From NCBI GenBank assembly GCA_965219565.1, contig OZ244780.1, positions 682,001 to 746,000 on the forward strand: a stretch of 64,000 bases of DNA, in the 5' to 3' direction. This document shows positions 27,055-36,300 of this stretch, in pieces. The notes under the pieces were generated by a model. It worked only from the letters and a program-made list of their open reading frames with translations. It searched no databases and had not been told where the DNA came from. The stretch is from DAOUJI01 sp965219565 (lineage in GTDB: Bacteria; Chloroflexota; Dehalococcoidia; Lucifugimonadales; JAGWBF01). The position numbers and the translations under genes are program-made. Positions within the stretch are counted from its first letter, which is position 1, and each line of letters starts with the position of its first letter.

Positions 27055-27077
27055 GTGCTAGTCTAGCATATTAGCAC
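27055..27077. promoter_or_regulatory. Dyad-symmetric element, possible operator of the signalling operon
   Basis: GTGCTA at 27055-27060 is repeated inverted as TAGCAC at 27072-27077, and inside it GCTAG/CTAGC forms a second, tighter inverted repeat around a central T (27057-27067). It lies upstream of the STAS gene start at 26979. It could be an operator or part of a leader hairpin. Confidence 0.3.
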
Positions 27078-27363
27078 ATCGTTGGCATGGGAACTATAAA
27101 GCCTCACCCAGCTGTCCTAGACGGAACCGGTCTGCTGAGTGCAGCCTCTCCGGTTTCTCAGCCCGCAATGGCCCGCCATTGAGTTGTGTGGGAGACGTTC
27201 CTCGGTTGGTGGATGCTTCCTGAGAACTATACTCTCCATTTTTGCCAGGCGCATTGTCCCATACTCGCGGACACGTGGGGAGAGCTTGATGCGGTCTAGG
27301 GACCCAGTTCGAGCGGGCTCTAGGTCGTGGACGCTCCCATTGTAGTCGTCGCCTTTGCCACAG

Positions 27364-27392
27364 GCCGCCGCCTCTGGACTGAAGGCGGCGGC
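27364..27392 (-). terminator. GC-rich hairpin downstream of the PQQ-propeller gene
   Basis: A perfect 9-bp stem (27364-27372 with 27384-27392) and an 11-base loop lie about 70 bases beyond the stop codon of the PQQ gene. No T-tract follows, so it is only a possible terminator or an RNA-stabilising element. Confidence 0.35.
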
Positions 27393-27461
27393 ATAGAAAC
27401 GCAAGGCTCCGCTAGAGAAGCCCCGCAAAGGGCTAAGTCTAGGCTAGAGGCGCCTATTCAC

Positions 27462-29252
27462 CTATGGAGCGGGGAAGGCGTAGACGCTGCCGTCCAGCGA
27501 CCCTACGTACAACATTCCGTCGGACACGGTGTAGGACGGGACGCCGTCGAAGTAGCCCTTCTGGAATTTCCAGAGTTCTTCGCCTGTCGCCGCGTTCATA
27601 GCTCGCAGGTTGCCGTCACTGGACTCGGCGTACAGCACACCGTCGACCACTGAGGGTGAAGCCAGTCTCGAATCCGTTCCCTCACGGCTCCAAACGAGGT
27701 TGCCTGTGGCGGCGTCCAGTGCGTAGAACCGGCCGTCTTCAGACGCCGTGTACACCATGCCTTCAGCGGCCAAGGGCTTTGTGGTGATGAAATCACTTGC
27801 CTCGTAGGACCAGACGGTTTCGCCTGTTGCCGCATCAAGGGCATAGAATACGTTGTCGGGAGAGAAGTAGTAGACCCCGTCTGCCACGACTGACGGGAAG
27901 TCCCTGGCAGGCAACATCTCCGTATCGTATGTCCATATTACTGCCCCAGTCTCCTCGTTGAGCGCATGGGCAGCGTTGACGCCCGTCAGGTACACGACTC
28001 CTCCGACGACCGTGGGCGGGGATTCAGCCCCTAAGCCGACGTTGAAGCTCCAGACCGTGTCTCCGGTTGCCCTGTTCAGAGCGTGGAATTCGCCGGATTC
28101 GCCCGGGGTGTAGACCTTGTCGCCCACAACCGCCAAAGCGAAATCGTCGATGTAAGGGTAAGGGTTCTCGGAAACCCACAGCGTCTCCCCGGACATGGCG
28201 TCGAGAGCATGTAGCTTCTGGTCCCCGTCCGCTCGCGCTTTAATATAGACGACTCCGTCGCTTACGACGGGTGAGTATTGCACCCAATCCTCTGTGTCGT
28301 GGCTCCACAGCTCCGTTCCTGTGGATGCGTCCACGGCATACACGTGGTTGTCGTTGGACCCCACGTACACCACACCGTCGATCACGGTCGGGGATGACCG
28401 TATCACGTCCCCTGTCCCAAAGCTCCCAAGTGCAAATCCCGTGGAGGCGTCCAGCGCGTACACGTTGGTGTCGTCGGAGCCGACGAACACGACGCCGTCA
28501 ACCACTGCAGGCGCGTTGACTACGAAGCCTCCCGTGGGATGACTCCAGAGCATATCGGGGCCCGTCTGCATGGAGTCCGGGGGACCGCCCATCATCAGCT
28601 CAGGAGCACAGGTTAGGAGCCCGATGGTGAATATCTGCATCGCTTGAGCGTCGGCAGGCGTGGCGCCTGGCATGGAGCCCGCGACTATGCCGGATATGTC
28701 GACCTCCAACAACAGGTCCCGCAGGCACTTTTCCGCCTCCTCGCTCAATACACCCATCTGTCCTTGGAAGGTTGAGAGGAACAATGCGGACGCTGTTTCT
28801 TTGGACAGACAGTGGAAAACCGATGGAATCCAAGGCTGCTCCCCGGCTTCGGACATGACCCGCTGCGGCAACAGTGTCTCGATCAGTTCGTTGCCCAATT
28901 CCGTGCGAATGCAGTCTCGCTCCGAGTCGGTGAAGGCGTCGAACAGCTCCTGCCAGCTGGTCGCGGGGGTCAGTTCGACGTTGAACTCCCCGGCGGGGGG
29001 CGCGACGGTCATGGCGGTCGGCTCCGGGGTAGAAGTCGGGGGAACTGGAGTGGGGGTTGGCATGGGCGTAGCCGTCGGCTCCGGCGTGTCGGTGGGTGCT
29101 GTCGTTGCGGTAGGAGGAGTTGTGGCTGTCGGGTCCGGATCGCCGCCGCAAGCAGCCAGCAAGGCTACCGCTGTCATGCACAGCAACGCTATCAGTGCGG
29201 CCCGGGGCGCAAGCATTGCAAGTCCGCGAATTTTGGGGAGAGTGAATGCCAT
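27462..29252 (-). CDS. PQQ-like (BamB-type) beta-propeller lipoprotein
   Basis: This 596-residue lipoprotein has a signal ending in LLAAC, a Thr/Pro-rich linker (about 38-75), a helical region of about 130 residues, then a beta-propeller of around eight blades with the repeated pattern 'ALDA.TG...W.....D.I.SSP.V.DGVVYVGS.D..VYA' (about 235-596). Such domains bind PQQ in dehydrogenases, but many are non-enzymatic scaffolds like BamB. No quinoprotein catalytic residues or cytochrome motif are seen, so a binding role at the outer face of the membrane is likelier. The start is the ATG at 29252, with AGGAGG 6 bases upstream. No operon partner is evident. Confidence 0.88.
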   Translation of the reverse strand: MAFTLPKIRGLAMLAPRAALIALLCMTAVALLAACGGDPDPTATTPPTATTAPTDTPEPTATPMPTPTPVPPTSTPEPTAMTVAPPAGEFNVELTPATSWQELFDAFTDSERDCIRTELGNELIETLLPQRVMSEAGEQPWIPSVFHCLSKETASALFLSTFQGQMGVLSEEAEKCLRDLLLEVDISGIVAGSMPGATPADAQAMQIFTIGLLTCAPELMMGGPPDSMQTGPDMLWSHPTGGFVVNAPAVVDGVVFVGSDDTNVYALDASTGFALGSFGTGDVIRSSPTVIDGVVYVGSNDNHVYAVDASTGTELWSHDTEDWVQYSPVVSDGVVYIKARADGDQKLHALDAMSGETLWVSENPYPYIDDFALAVVGDKVYTPGESGEFHALNRATGDTVWSFNVGLGAESPPTVVGGVVYLTGVNAAHALNEETGAVIWTYDTEMLPARDFPSVVADGVYYFSPDNVFYALDAATGETVWSYEASDFITTKPLAAEGMVYTASEDGRFYALDAATGNLVWSREGTDSRLASPSVVDGVLYAESSDGNLRAMNAATGEELWKFQKGYFDGVPSYTVSDGMLYVGSLDGSVYAFPAP

Positions 29253-29426
29253 CAACCGCCTCCTGGGTGTCCGCTGCCGTCAGACTTGACGTAGGGCCTG
29301 GTTTTCAAGCGGGAAGAGTGTATAGGCCCTTCACTATATTAGTACGGTTGATTGTACGGAGTAGATTCGTTAAGCGCCTATCCGTCCTGCTACCGGTTTC
29401 GGACAGTCAGCCGCGGCCTGCGCCTG

Positions 29427-31922
29427 TCACAGGGACTTGACCGCGTTCTCGATGGCCCAGGTGGCGTCCTCGTAGTCCGTGCCGGGCGAGAAGCTCAACG
29501 GCTCTCCGAGGCGCACCTCGACGCGTCCCCGCCGGAATAGGGGGAAGCGCGCCGGCGACCCCAGGTCGTGGATGTGCAGACGCAGGGGGACGACAGGAAT
29601 CTGACCCTCCACGGCCACCAGACCGGCTCCCCTCATGAAGGGCTTGATGGGGCCGCCCACGGTCAGCTCGCCCTCGGGGTAAATCAGCACAGACCAGCCG
29701 TTGTCGATGATCTTGCCCATGTTCTCCAGGCTGGGGCGGACGGGGCCCTCGGTGGCCAGGGGAAAGGCATTGCCCAGCAGCGGGTTCACAATCCACCACA
29801 CAGGGTTCCGCCACAGGTTCGCGGCCCCGGCCACGGCCATGCGGCGGCGCCACTTCAGCGGCACGGCCTTGATTATCAGCGGGTTGTCCAGGCCCAGGTT
29901 GTGGTTGGAGGCGAAGAGCACGGGGCCCGTCACCCCCTCCAGGTTCTCGCGGCCCTCAACCTTCAGGCCGTAGGGGAGGCTGACCAGCGGGAAGACCACC
30001 GTGCGCTGGAGGAACCCCCGCACCATGCGGCACCACCACCGCATGCCCCACGCCGGAAAGTGCATCCGCACGGGGTTACGCGAGCCCTCCTCCACCAGAG
30101 CCGCCAGCTCCCGCAGCGTCGTGCCTGCTCCCAGCTGGCTTTCGTCCAGGTAGATGTCCAGGTCCGCCTCTATGGCCGACAGAAGCTCGATGCGGCCCAG
30201 GGAGTCCAGCTTCAGGTCGTCGCCCAGGGTCAGGTCGTCGTGCAGCTCCTCCACGGTGCGCTTGCTCACGTCGGCCACGATGTCCCGGAGCCCCCTCGCC
30301 TCGCCTGCCGTGCTGCTGGTGTTCGACGACGCGGACGGCGCGTCCTGCTGTATCCTGCCCAGAATCGTGTCGATGACCAGGTTCTTCTTTACTTTAAGGG
30401 TGTGGGTGCGGGGGAAGTCCTCGTCGGGCCACACGGTGAAGCCACGGACCCGCTGCTGCTCGGCCAGACGCCCGTTGGCCCACGAGACCACCTCCGGGGC
30501 GGCGTCGGCGTCGTCCAGGATAAGCGCGGCGTGCACCTCTATAGATGAGCCTCGCTCCAGGCCCACCACCGCCGCGTCTGTTACGTTGGGGTGCTTGGTC
30601 AGGGTGGCCTCCACGTCCTCGGGGAAGACGTTCTGGCCGCTGGGGAGGGCAATCATGTCCTTCTTGCGGCCCTGGATGTGCAGGAAACCGTTCTCGTCCA
30701 GGAAGCCCAGGTCTCCCGTCTTGTACCAGTCGTCCTCGAAGGCCGCGGCCGTGGCCTCCGGGTTGTTCCAGTAGCCCGGCGTGATGCTGGCGCCACGGGC
30801 CAGGATTTCGCCGTCGGGGTCTATCTTCACCTCCACGTTGGGCAGGGGGCGCCCTGTGGAGTCCATGCGCCTTTCCTTTATAGAGTGGTTGCTTATCACC
30901 GGCGAGGCCTCGGTGGCGCCGTAGCCCTGGACGATCTTCACGCCCATCGCCTCCCACTTCCGGCCCAGGTCCGGGTCCAGCGCCGCCCCGCCCGACACGA
31001 TGAAGTCCAGCTTCCCGCCGAACTGGCGGTGCACCCGCCCGAACAGGTAGCGGCGCAGGGGGAAGGGCGTCTTCTCGGCAACCTTGTGGAGCTTGTTCCA
31101 GAGGGCCTCCTTGCCCTGACGCTTCACCTCCCGCTCGACGCCGTTCATCAGCAGCTCCAGGCCCTGGGGCACCAGCAGCATGATGGTTATGCGCCGCTCC
31201 CGCATGGTCTGGGCCAGCACCGTCGGGCGGCGGCTTATGGGATAGGTCACGCTGGCGCCGTGGTAGAGGGTCACCAGCAGCCCGCCCATCTGCTCGTACA
31301 TGTGGCTCAGGGGAAGGATGGACAGCAGGCGGCTAGTGGGCTTGACCCCGATATAGGCCGACACGCCCACGATGTTGGCGGTCAGGTTGCGGTGGGTGAT
31401 CATCACGCCCTTGGGGTCGCCGGTGGTGCCCGACGTGAACATGATTTCCACCAGGTCGTCGGGGGCGATTTCCACAGGCTCCGGCGGAGGCATGCCGCGG
31501 ATGGCCTCCTCCAGCTCCTCGAAGCTTATCTCCGGGACGCCCAGTTCCACGCCGCCCCTGGGGGTGAAGGCCGACGTGAAGGCCAGCTTCGGCTCGGTGC
31601 GGGAGACGACCTTCTCCACGTAGTCCGGCTCGCTGCGCACGTCCAGGGGCACGGCCACCACGCCCGCCCGGATGCACCCAAAGAAGATAATGACCCATTG
31701 GGGCGAGTTGGGGCCCCAGACCACCACGCGGTCGCCCTTCTTCAGGCCCCGGGACTGGAGCAGCGACGCCATGCGCCCCGACTCCTCCCACAGCCGCCGG
31801 TAGCTCCAGCGGAGGTAGCGGAAGGCCGGCTTCAGCAGCAGCGCGTCCCGCGGCCCGTGCCGCTCCACGGCCAGCCGCAGGAACTCCACCAGGGTCTCGC
31901 CCACTCTGCCCGCTTGGTTCAC
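29427..31922 (-). CDS. Fused acyl-CoA/acyl-ACP synthetase, acyl carrier domain and PlsC-type acyltransferase
   Basis: This 831-residue protein carries three activities in a row. Residues 1-540 form an AMP-dependent synthetase that activates fatty acids (ATP-binding 'TSGTTGDPKGV' near 167, 'YKTGDLG' near 400). Residues 550-620 form an acyl carrier domain with the phosphopantetheine site Ser574 in DSLGRIE. Residues 640-831 form a PlsC-like glycerolipid acyltransferase with the HX4D motif at His674-Asp679 and 'IYPEGELT' further on. The likely role is to activate a fatty acid and transfer it to a lysophospholipid, as E. coli Aas does with a different domain order. Translation starts at GTG with AGGAGG 5 bases upstream; the nearby ATG is out of frame. 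Confidence 0.92.
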   Translation of the reverse strand: MNQAGRVGETLVEFLRLAVERHGPRDALLLKPAFRYLRWSYRRLWEESGRMASLLQSRGLKKGDRVVVWGPNSPQWVIIFFGCIRAGVVAVPLDVRSEPDYVEKVVSRTEPKLAFTSAFTPRGGVELGVPEISFEELEEAIRGMPPPEPVEIAPDDLVEIMFTSGTTGDPKGVMITHRNLTANIVGVSAYIGVKPTSRLLSILPLSHMYEQMGGLLVTLYHGASVTYPISRRPTVLAQTMRERRITIMLLVPQGLELLMNGVEREVKRQGKEALWNKLHKVAEKTPFPLRRYLFGRVHRQFGGKLDFIVSGGAALDPDLGRKWEAMGVKIVQGYGATEASPVISNHSIKERRMDSTGRPLPNVEVKIDPDGEILARGASITPGYWNNPEATAAAFEDDWYKTGDLGFLDENGFLHIQGRKKDMIALPSGQNVFPEDVEATLTKHPNVTDAAVVGLERGSSIEVHAALILDDADAAPEVVSWANGRLAEQQRVRGFTVWPDEDFPRTHTLKVKKNLVIDTILGRIQQDAPSASSNTSSTAGEARGLRDIVADVSKRTVEELHDDLTLGDDLKLDSLGRIELLSAIEADLDIYLDESQLGAGTTLRELAALVEEGSRNPVRMHFPAWGMRWWCRMVRGFLQRTVVFPLVSLPYGLKVEGRENLEGVTGPVLFASNHNLGLDNPLIIKAVPLKWRRRMAVAGAANLWRNPVWWIVNPLLGNAFPLATEGPVRPSLENMGKIIDNGWSVLIYPEGELTVGGPIKPFMRGAGLVAVEGQIPVVPLRLHIHDLGSPARFPLFRRGRVEVRLGEPLSFSPGTDYEDATWAIENAVKSL

Positions 31923-31959
31923 GGCTTCCTCCTACCCATGCCGCAATGATACCACGGCC

Positions 31960-32040
31960 CGGCCCTCACCCCGGCCCTCTCCCGGGGGGCGAGGGGGACA
32001 CGGCCCTCACCCCGGCCCTCTCCCGGGGGGCGAGGGGGAT
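31960..32040. repeat. 41-bp direct tandem repeat, two copies
   Basis: The unit starting CGGCCCTCACCCCGG at 31960 is repeated at 32001, nearly identical, just upstream of the acyltransferase fusion gene. Similar CCCTCACCCC/GGGTGAGG elements occur at 61.7 kb. Confidence 0.8.
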
Positions 32041-32183
32041 GTATGCCCCACCCTGGCCGCCTGCCTCTTCCCCATCGAGGGGGAAGATTGAGATGGGGGT
32101 GAATGGCAACCCCCCCAGGGCGCCCACGAGGGACGCCCCTACGATGGGGGCGAGGAGGTAGGGACGCGCATACCATATATAAG

Positions 32184-32203
32184 GGGCGACCGGCCGGTCG
32201 CCC
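32184..32203. repeat. 20-bp perfect palindrome, copy 1
   Basis: GGGCGACCGG is followed directly by its reverse complement. The same palindrome occurs at 32926-32945 and 33079-33098, each followed by CTGG, so it is a dispersed element. Confidence 0.75.
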
Positions 32204-32219
32204 TGGCGCCCCCGCCCCC

Positions 32220-32308
32220 GTCATTCCTGCGGAGGCAGGAATCCAGAAGGCGCCGTCATTCCGGCAAGGTTCCCTGGACTCCAGCCTTCGCTGGAGAGAC
32301 GAAAGGGG
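32220..32308 (+). repeat. 89-bp dispersed repeat, copy 1
   Basis: The unit starts GTCATTCCTGCGGAGGCAGG and ends with GAGACGAAAGGGG. It contains two inverted repeats (CCTGC/GCAGG and CTCCAGC/GCTGGAG). A nearly identical copy lies at 32758-32846. Confidence 0.85.
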
Positions 32309-32341
32309 TGGGCGCCCCTACACCATCGGGCATCCGGGCGT

Positions 32342-32347
32342 TATAAT
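32342..32347 (+). promoter_or_regulatory. Possible -10 box of the small coiled-coil gene
   Basis: A consensus TATAAT lies 34 bases upstream of the ATG at 32382. The -35 region is poor, so support rests on the -10 box alone. Confidence 0.3.
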
Positions 32348-32381
32348 AGGACAAAGGCCTGAACCTGAGCCGGGAGTTGGC

Positions 32382-32720
32382 ATGGTGACGTCTGAAGAGA
32401 GAATGAGCAGGCTGGAGGGCGCCTACGAACAGGTTGACCGGCGTCTCGAAGACCTGAACCGCGGGGCCGCTGAGACGCGCACCGAGACGAACGGACGTTT
32501 GGACTCGGTGGACCGTCGTTTGGATGCGGTGGACCGTCGTTTCGATGAGCTGCGCAGTGAGATGAACAGCGGCTTCACCGAGATGCGGCGCGAGATGGAC
32601 GAGCGGTTTGCCGAGATGCGGCGTGAGATGAACGGCCGGTTCAACAACCTCCTCGTGCTGATGGGCGGCGCGTGGATCACGGTCATCGGGGCCATCATCG
32701 GACTCGCCATCACCGTTTGA
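32382..32720 (+). CDS. Small coiled-coil protein with a C-terminal membrane anchor
   Basis: This 112-residue protein has an N-terminal helical region (residues 1-85) made of heptad-like repeats of 'RRLD.VDRR.DE.R.EM' character, rich in Arg, Glu and Asp, and a single transmembrane helix at about 90-112 ('GGAWITVIGAIIGLAITV'). The repeated 'EMRREM.ERFAEMRREMNGRF' pattern is typical of small coiled-coil proteins that often lie near toxin or membrane genes. No enzymatic domain is present. I chose the ATG at 32382, preceded by GGGAG, because upstream sequence in the same frame belongs to the repeat island. It is isolated between repeats. Function unknown. Confidence 0.65.
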   Translation: MVTSEERMSRLEGAYEQVDRRLEDLNRGAAETRTETNGRLDSVDRRLDAVDRRFDELRSEMNSGFTEMRREMDERFAEMRREMNGRFNNLLVLMGGAWITVIGAIIGLAITV

Positions 32721-32757
32721 AGGACCCCGCCCTCACCCCAGGGCGCCCTGGCCCCCC

Positions 32758-32846
32758 GTCATTCCTGCGGAGGCAGGAATCCAGAAGGCGCCGTCATTCC
32801 GGCAAGGTTTCCTGGGCTCCAGCCTTCGCTGGAGAGACGAAAGGGG
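32758..32846 (+). repeat. 89-bp dispersed repeat, copy 2
   Basis: Nearly identical to 32220-32308, differing at only a few positions. A truncated third copy lies at 32960-32997. Confidence 0.85.
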
Positions 32847-32925
32847 GCGCCGTTGTAGGGGCGCCCCTACGTTGGGGGCGAGGGGGTAGGGACGCCCCTA
32901 CGTTATATATAAGGCGCCCTTGTAG

Positions 32926-32945
32926 GGGCGACCGGCCGGTCGCCC
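32926..32945. repeat. 20-bp perfect palindrome, copy 2
   Basis: Identical to the palindrome at 32184-32203; preceded by TGTAG as in copy 3. Confidence 0.75.
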
Positions 32946-32959
32946 TGGCCCCAGCCCCC

Positions 32960-32997
32960 GTCTTTCCTGCGGAGGCAGGAATCCAGGAGGCGCCGTT
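32960..32997 (+). repeat. 89-bp dispersed repeat, truncated copy
   Basis: The first 38 or so bases of the 89-bp unit are present, with small changes, before the sequence switches to the GGGCGCCCCTAC block. Confidence 0.7.
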
Positions 32998-33078
32998 GTA
33001 GGGGCGCCCCTACGGCCCTCACCCCGAGGGCGCCCACGAGGGACGCCCCTACGATGGGTGGGAGAGACGAAACTGTAG

Positions 33079-33098
33079 GGGCGACCGGCCGGTCGCCC
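33079..33098. repeat. 20-bp perfect palindrome, copy 3
   Basis: Identical to the palindromes at 32184-32203 and 32926-32945. Confidence 0.75.
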
Positions 33099-33264
33099 TG
33101 GGCCCCCACCCTTCGGCAGGCTCAGGGCGGGCTCGCCCCTACGTTGTGGGATGGGGATGAAGGGGGAAACGGGCCCCATACCTGTTACAAACCTGTTACA
33201 ATGCACAAGGAGCAGCACAAGGAGCAGCGGGGCGGTTGGAGCCGAGATGCCTATTTCATTAAAA

Positions 33265-33280
33265 ACTAATGGAAATTAGT
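33265..33280. promoter_or_regulatory. AT-rich inverted repeat upstream of the first giant gene
   Basis: ACTAAT, a 4-base spacer and ATTAGT form a perfect dyad just before the predicted -35 box at 33294, a usual place for an activator or repressor site. Confidence 0.35.
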
Positions 33281-33293
33281 GGTATAAAACGCA

Positions 33294-33322
33294 TTGACAC
33301 TTGCGTTTCCTACTGCTACTCT
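33294..33322 (+). promoter_or_regulatory. Predicted promoter of the first giant repeat-protein gene
   Basis: A perfect TTGACA (33294-33299) is followed 17 bases later by TACTCT (33317-33322), about 70 bases before the ATG at 33393. The -10 match is weak. Confidence 0.4.
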
Positions 33323-33392
33323 CTTAACGATAAAAAGCTCTAGGCGACTCTGGGAGTCGTATGGGACGTTGCACAAACCGAGATTGGCGTGA

Positions 33393-36300
33393 GTGAGGGA
33401 TTGCATGTTGAACCGACTGTCTAACAAAGCAATGGTGAAGGTGGTTGCCATCGTCGGCGTTATGTTGGCGATATTGTTACTCTCATCCACCTTGTGGGCC
33501 CAAGACTCCTCAATAATCTATCCCGAGAACGGGATGGACCCGGTGGCGACCTTCAACGCGACGGACGACGACGGTGACGCCATCGTGTGGTCGCTGGCGG
33601 AGACGGGCGACTACAAGCGATTCACGATAGACGGCGGTGTGTTGTCCTTCAAGAGCCCGCCCAACTACGAGAAGCCGAATTCGGTGGTGACGGGCGGGAC
33701 GCTTGAAGAGAAGAACGTATACAACGTGACGGTTCAGGCCACGGGCGGCACGCACACCGTAGAGGTGACGGTCACGAACGTGGACGAGGACGGCTCGGTG
33801 AGCCTTGACAAGCCGCAGCCGCAGGCTACTAGGGGGCTTGAAGCCACCCTGAACGAGCAGGACGACGGCGTGACGGATGAAGTGTGGCAGTGGTCGAAGT
33901 CCATGGACGGTGTGACCTGGGCGGACATAGAGGGAGCGACTGCACAGCAACGGAACCCGGCTACGGCTGACGTGGGGTACTACCTGCGTGCGTCTGTGAC
34001 CTACACAGACGAGTTTGGCTCAGGGAAGACTGCGTCTGGGGTGACAGCGAACCGTGTGGAGGCGAGGACGTTGGCCAACACCCAGCCTTCGTTCGCGGAC
34101 CAGGACGACAGGTTCGACGACCCTACGACGGATGCTGTAGAGAACGATGGGATCCAGGTGAACCGGGATGTAGATGAGAACACGCCTGCGGGCGTGAACA
34201 TTGGGAAGCCGGTGTCGGCGTCCGACGCGGACAGTGACGTGCTGATATACACTCTGGGCGGCGACGACGTAGCCATGTTCAGCATCAACAGTGCGACGGG
34301 TCAGATAAAGACCAAGACAGCCCTGGATTCGGATGACGACAACAACGACGAAACGGATGAAACGCATTCGGTCATGGTAACGGCAACAGACCCGTCCGGC
34401 GCCCCACGGAGCCAACCAGTGACCATCACGGTCAACGACATAAACGAAGCGCCGGACTTTGATGACGACGCTCCGGCCCTGCTGAGGGTGGTGGAGAACG
34501 GCGTCGCCATCCTGATAGGCGAGACCGGCACCGATGGGGTGGTTGCAGCAACCTACAACGTGACGGATGAGGACAGTGATGACACCCAGTTCACCTACGC
34601 GGTGGAGGGCGCTGACAGGAAAGTCCTTGAATTCGCTGCCGGTGGTGCCCTTGAGTTCGTTACTGGGCACATGGTGAACTACGAGAAGAAGAGTTCGTAC
34701 TCGATCACCATCGTGGGCAACTCCACCGCTACAGATGATGCAGACCGCAGGCTGACCAGCAGGCTGAATGTAACCATCAACGTGGTGGACGCTGAGGACC
34801 CCGGTACGGTGACCCTGTCGCAGAGGGAGCCTCAGATAGGCCGGACGGTGATTGCCTCGCTGACCGACCCGGACGGTGGAGTCACCGTCTCGGAGTGGGA
34901 GTGGGCGACGGCTGATCCGGACGGTGATGGGGATTGTGAGACCGTCTTTAGCTCTGGAACCCTGATAGTTGGCGCATCGTCGGCGGCCTACACGCCAAAG
35001 CAGACTGAAAGAGACAGTTGTCTGATAGCGCGGGCCACGTACACGGACAACATAGTCACGGATGCTGACGACGACGACGCTGACGATGGAGAGATGGCCG
35101 AGAAGTCGACGGATGCTGCGGTGCAGCCCAGTGACCCTGCCAACACTGCGCCGCTGTTCGGCGACCAGGACCTGAACACTATTGGAGACCAGTCGGACGA
35201 GACGAGCCGGTCGATAGCGGAGAACACGGATGCGGGAACGAGCATCGGAGGGGCGGTTAGCGCCGGTGACGACGACGACGACCTGCTGATCTACTCCTTG
35301 GGCGGAGCCGACGCTGCCTCCTTCTCCATAGACAAGGACTCCGGACAGCTGAGCACCAAGGCTAAGCTGGACTACGAGACCAAGAATATGTACATGGTGG
35401 TGGTGAATGCCACCGACCCGTCGGGCGCCATGGACAGCATACTGGCGACCATCAACGTCACCGACGAGAATGACCCGGCAGACATATCCGGAAGTTCTTC
35501 CCTTAGCTATCCCGAGGGCGGGATGGACCCCGCGGCGACCTTCAACGCGACGGACCAGGACGGTGACGCTATCGTGTGGTCGCTGGCTGAGAAGGACGAC
35601 TACAAGCGGTTCACGATAGACGGCGGCGTGCTGTCCTTCAAGAGCCCGCCCAACTACGAGAAGCCGAATTCGGTGGTGACGGGCGGGACGCTTGAAGAGA
35701 AGAACGTATACAACGTGACGGTTCAGGCCACGGGCGGCACGCACACCGTAGAGGTGACGGTCACGAACGTGGACGAGGACGGCTCGGTGGGCCTTGACAA
35801 GCCGCAGCCGCAGGCTGGCAGGGGGCTTGAAGCCACCCTGAACGAGCAGGACGACGGCGTGACGGATGAAGTGTGGCAGTGGTCGAAGTCCATGGACGGT
35901 GTGACCTGGGCGGACATAGAGGGAGCGACTGCACAGCAACGGAACCCGGCTACGGCTGACGTGGGGTACTACCTGCGTGCGTCTGTGACCTACACAGACG
36001 AGTTTGGCTCAGGGAAGACTGCGTCTGGGGTGACAGCGAACCGTGTGGAGGCGAGGACGTTGGCCAACACCCAGCCTTCGTTCGCGGACCAGGACGACAG
36101 GTTCGACGACCCTACGACGGATGCTGTAGAGAACGATGGGATCCAGGTGAACCGGGATGTAGATGAGAACACGCCTGCGGGCGTGAACATTGGGAAGCCG
36201 GTGTCGGCGTCCGACGCGGACAGTGACGTGCTGATATACACTCTGGGCGGCGACGACGTAGCCATGTTCAGCATCAACAGTGCGACGGGTCAGATAAAGA

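Larger units (their letters stand above)
26980..27461. other. Intergenic region: operon control region and end of the PQQ gene
   Basis: This 482-bp gap holds the leader and presumptive operator of the STAS operon on the left and a strong GC hairpin downstream of the PQQ gene on the right. Short open frames here have no ribosome-binding site and no recognisable domain, so I do not call genes. Confidence 0.5.
31960..33140. repeat. Repeat island: tandem, dispersed and palindromic repeats
   Basis: This stretch, interrupted only by the small gene at 32382-32720, is a mosaic of short repeats and accounts for both long gene-free gaps (31923-32381 and 32721-33392). It holds a 41-bp tandem repeat, two copies of an 89-bp unit plus partial copies, three copies of a 20-bp palindrome, and short blocks based on GGGCGCCCCTAC. 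Related dispersed elements recur near 56.9 and 58.7 kb. Confidence 0.8.

Noticed and set aside
27117..27428. Minus-strand open frame of 103 codons, considered as a decayed IS605-type TnpB end because of the nearby hairpin
   Set aside because: No ribosome-binding site, no zinc-finger cysteines and no recognisable TnpB motif; the hairpin alone is insufficient.
30591..31949. A 452-codon plus-strand open frame opposite the acyltransferase fusion
   Set aside because: It is the complement of a well-supported three-domain gene, with His/Gln/Ala-rich low-complexity sequence, and matches no domain.
31960..33140. The repeats considered as a CRISPR array
   Set aside because: Units differ in length, are not regularly spaced, and have no unique spacers of constant size; no cas genes are present.
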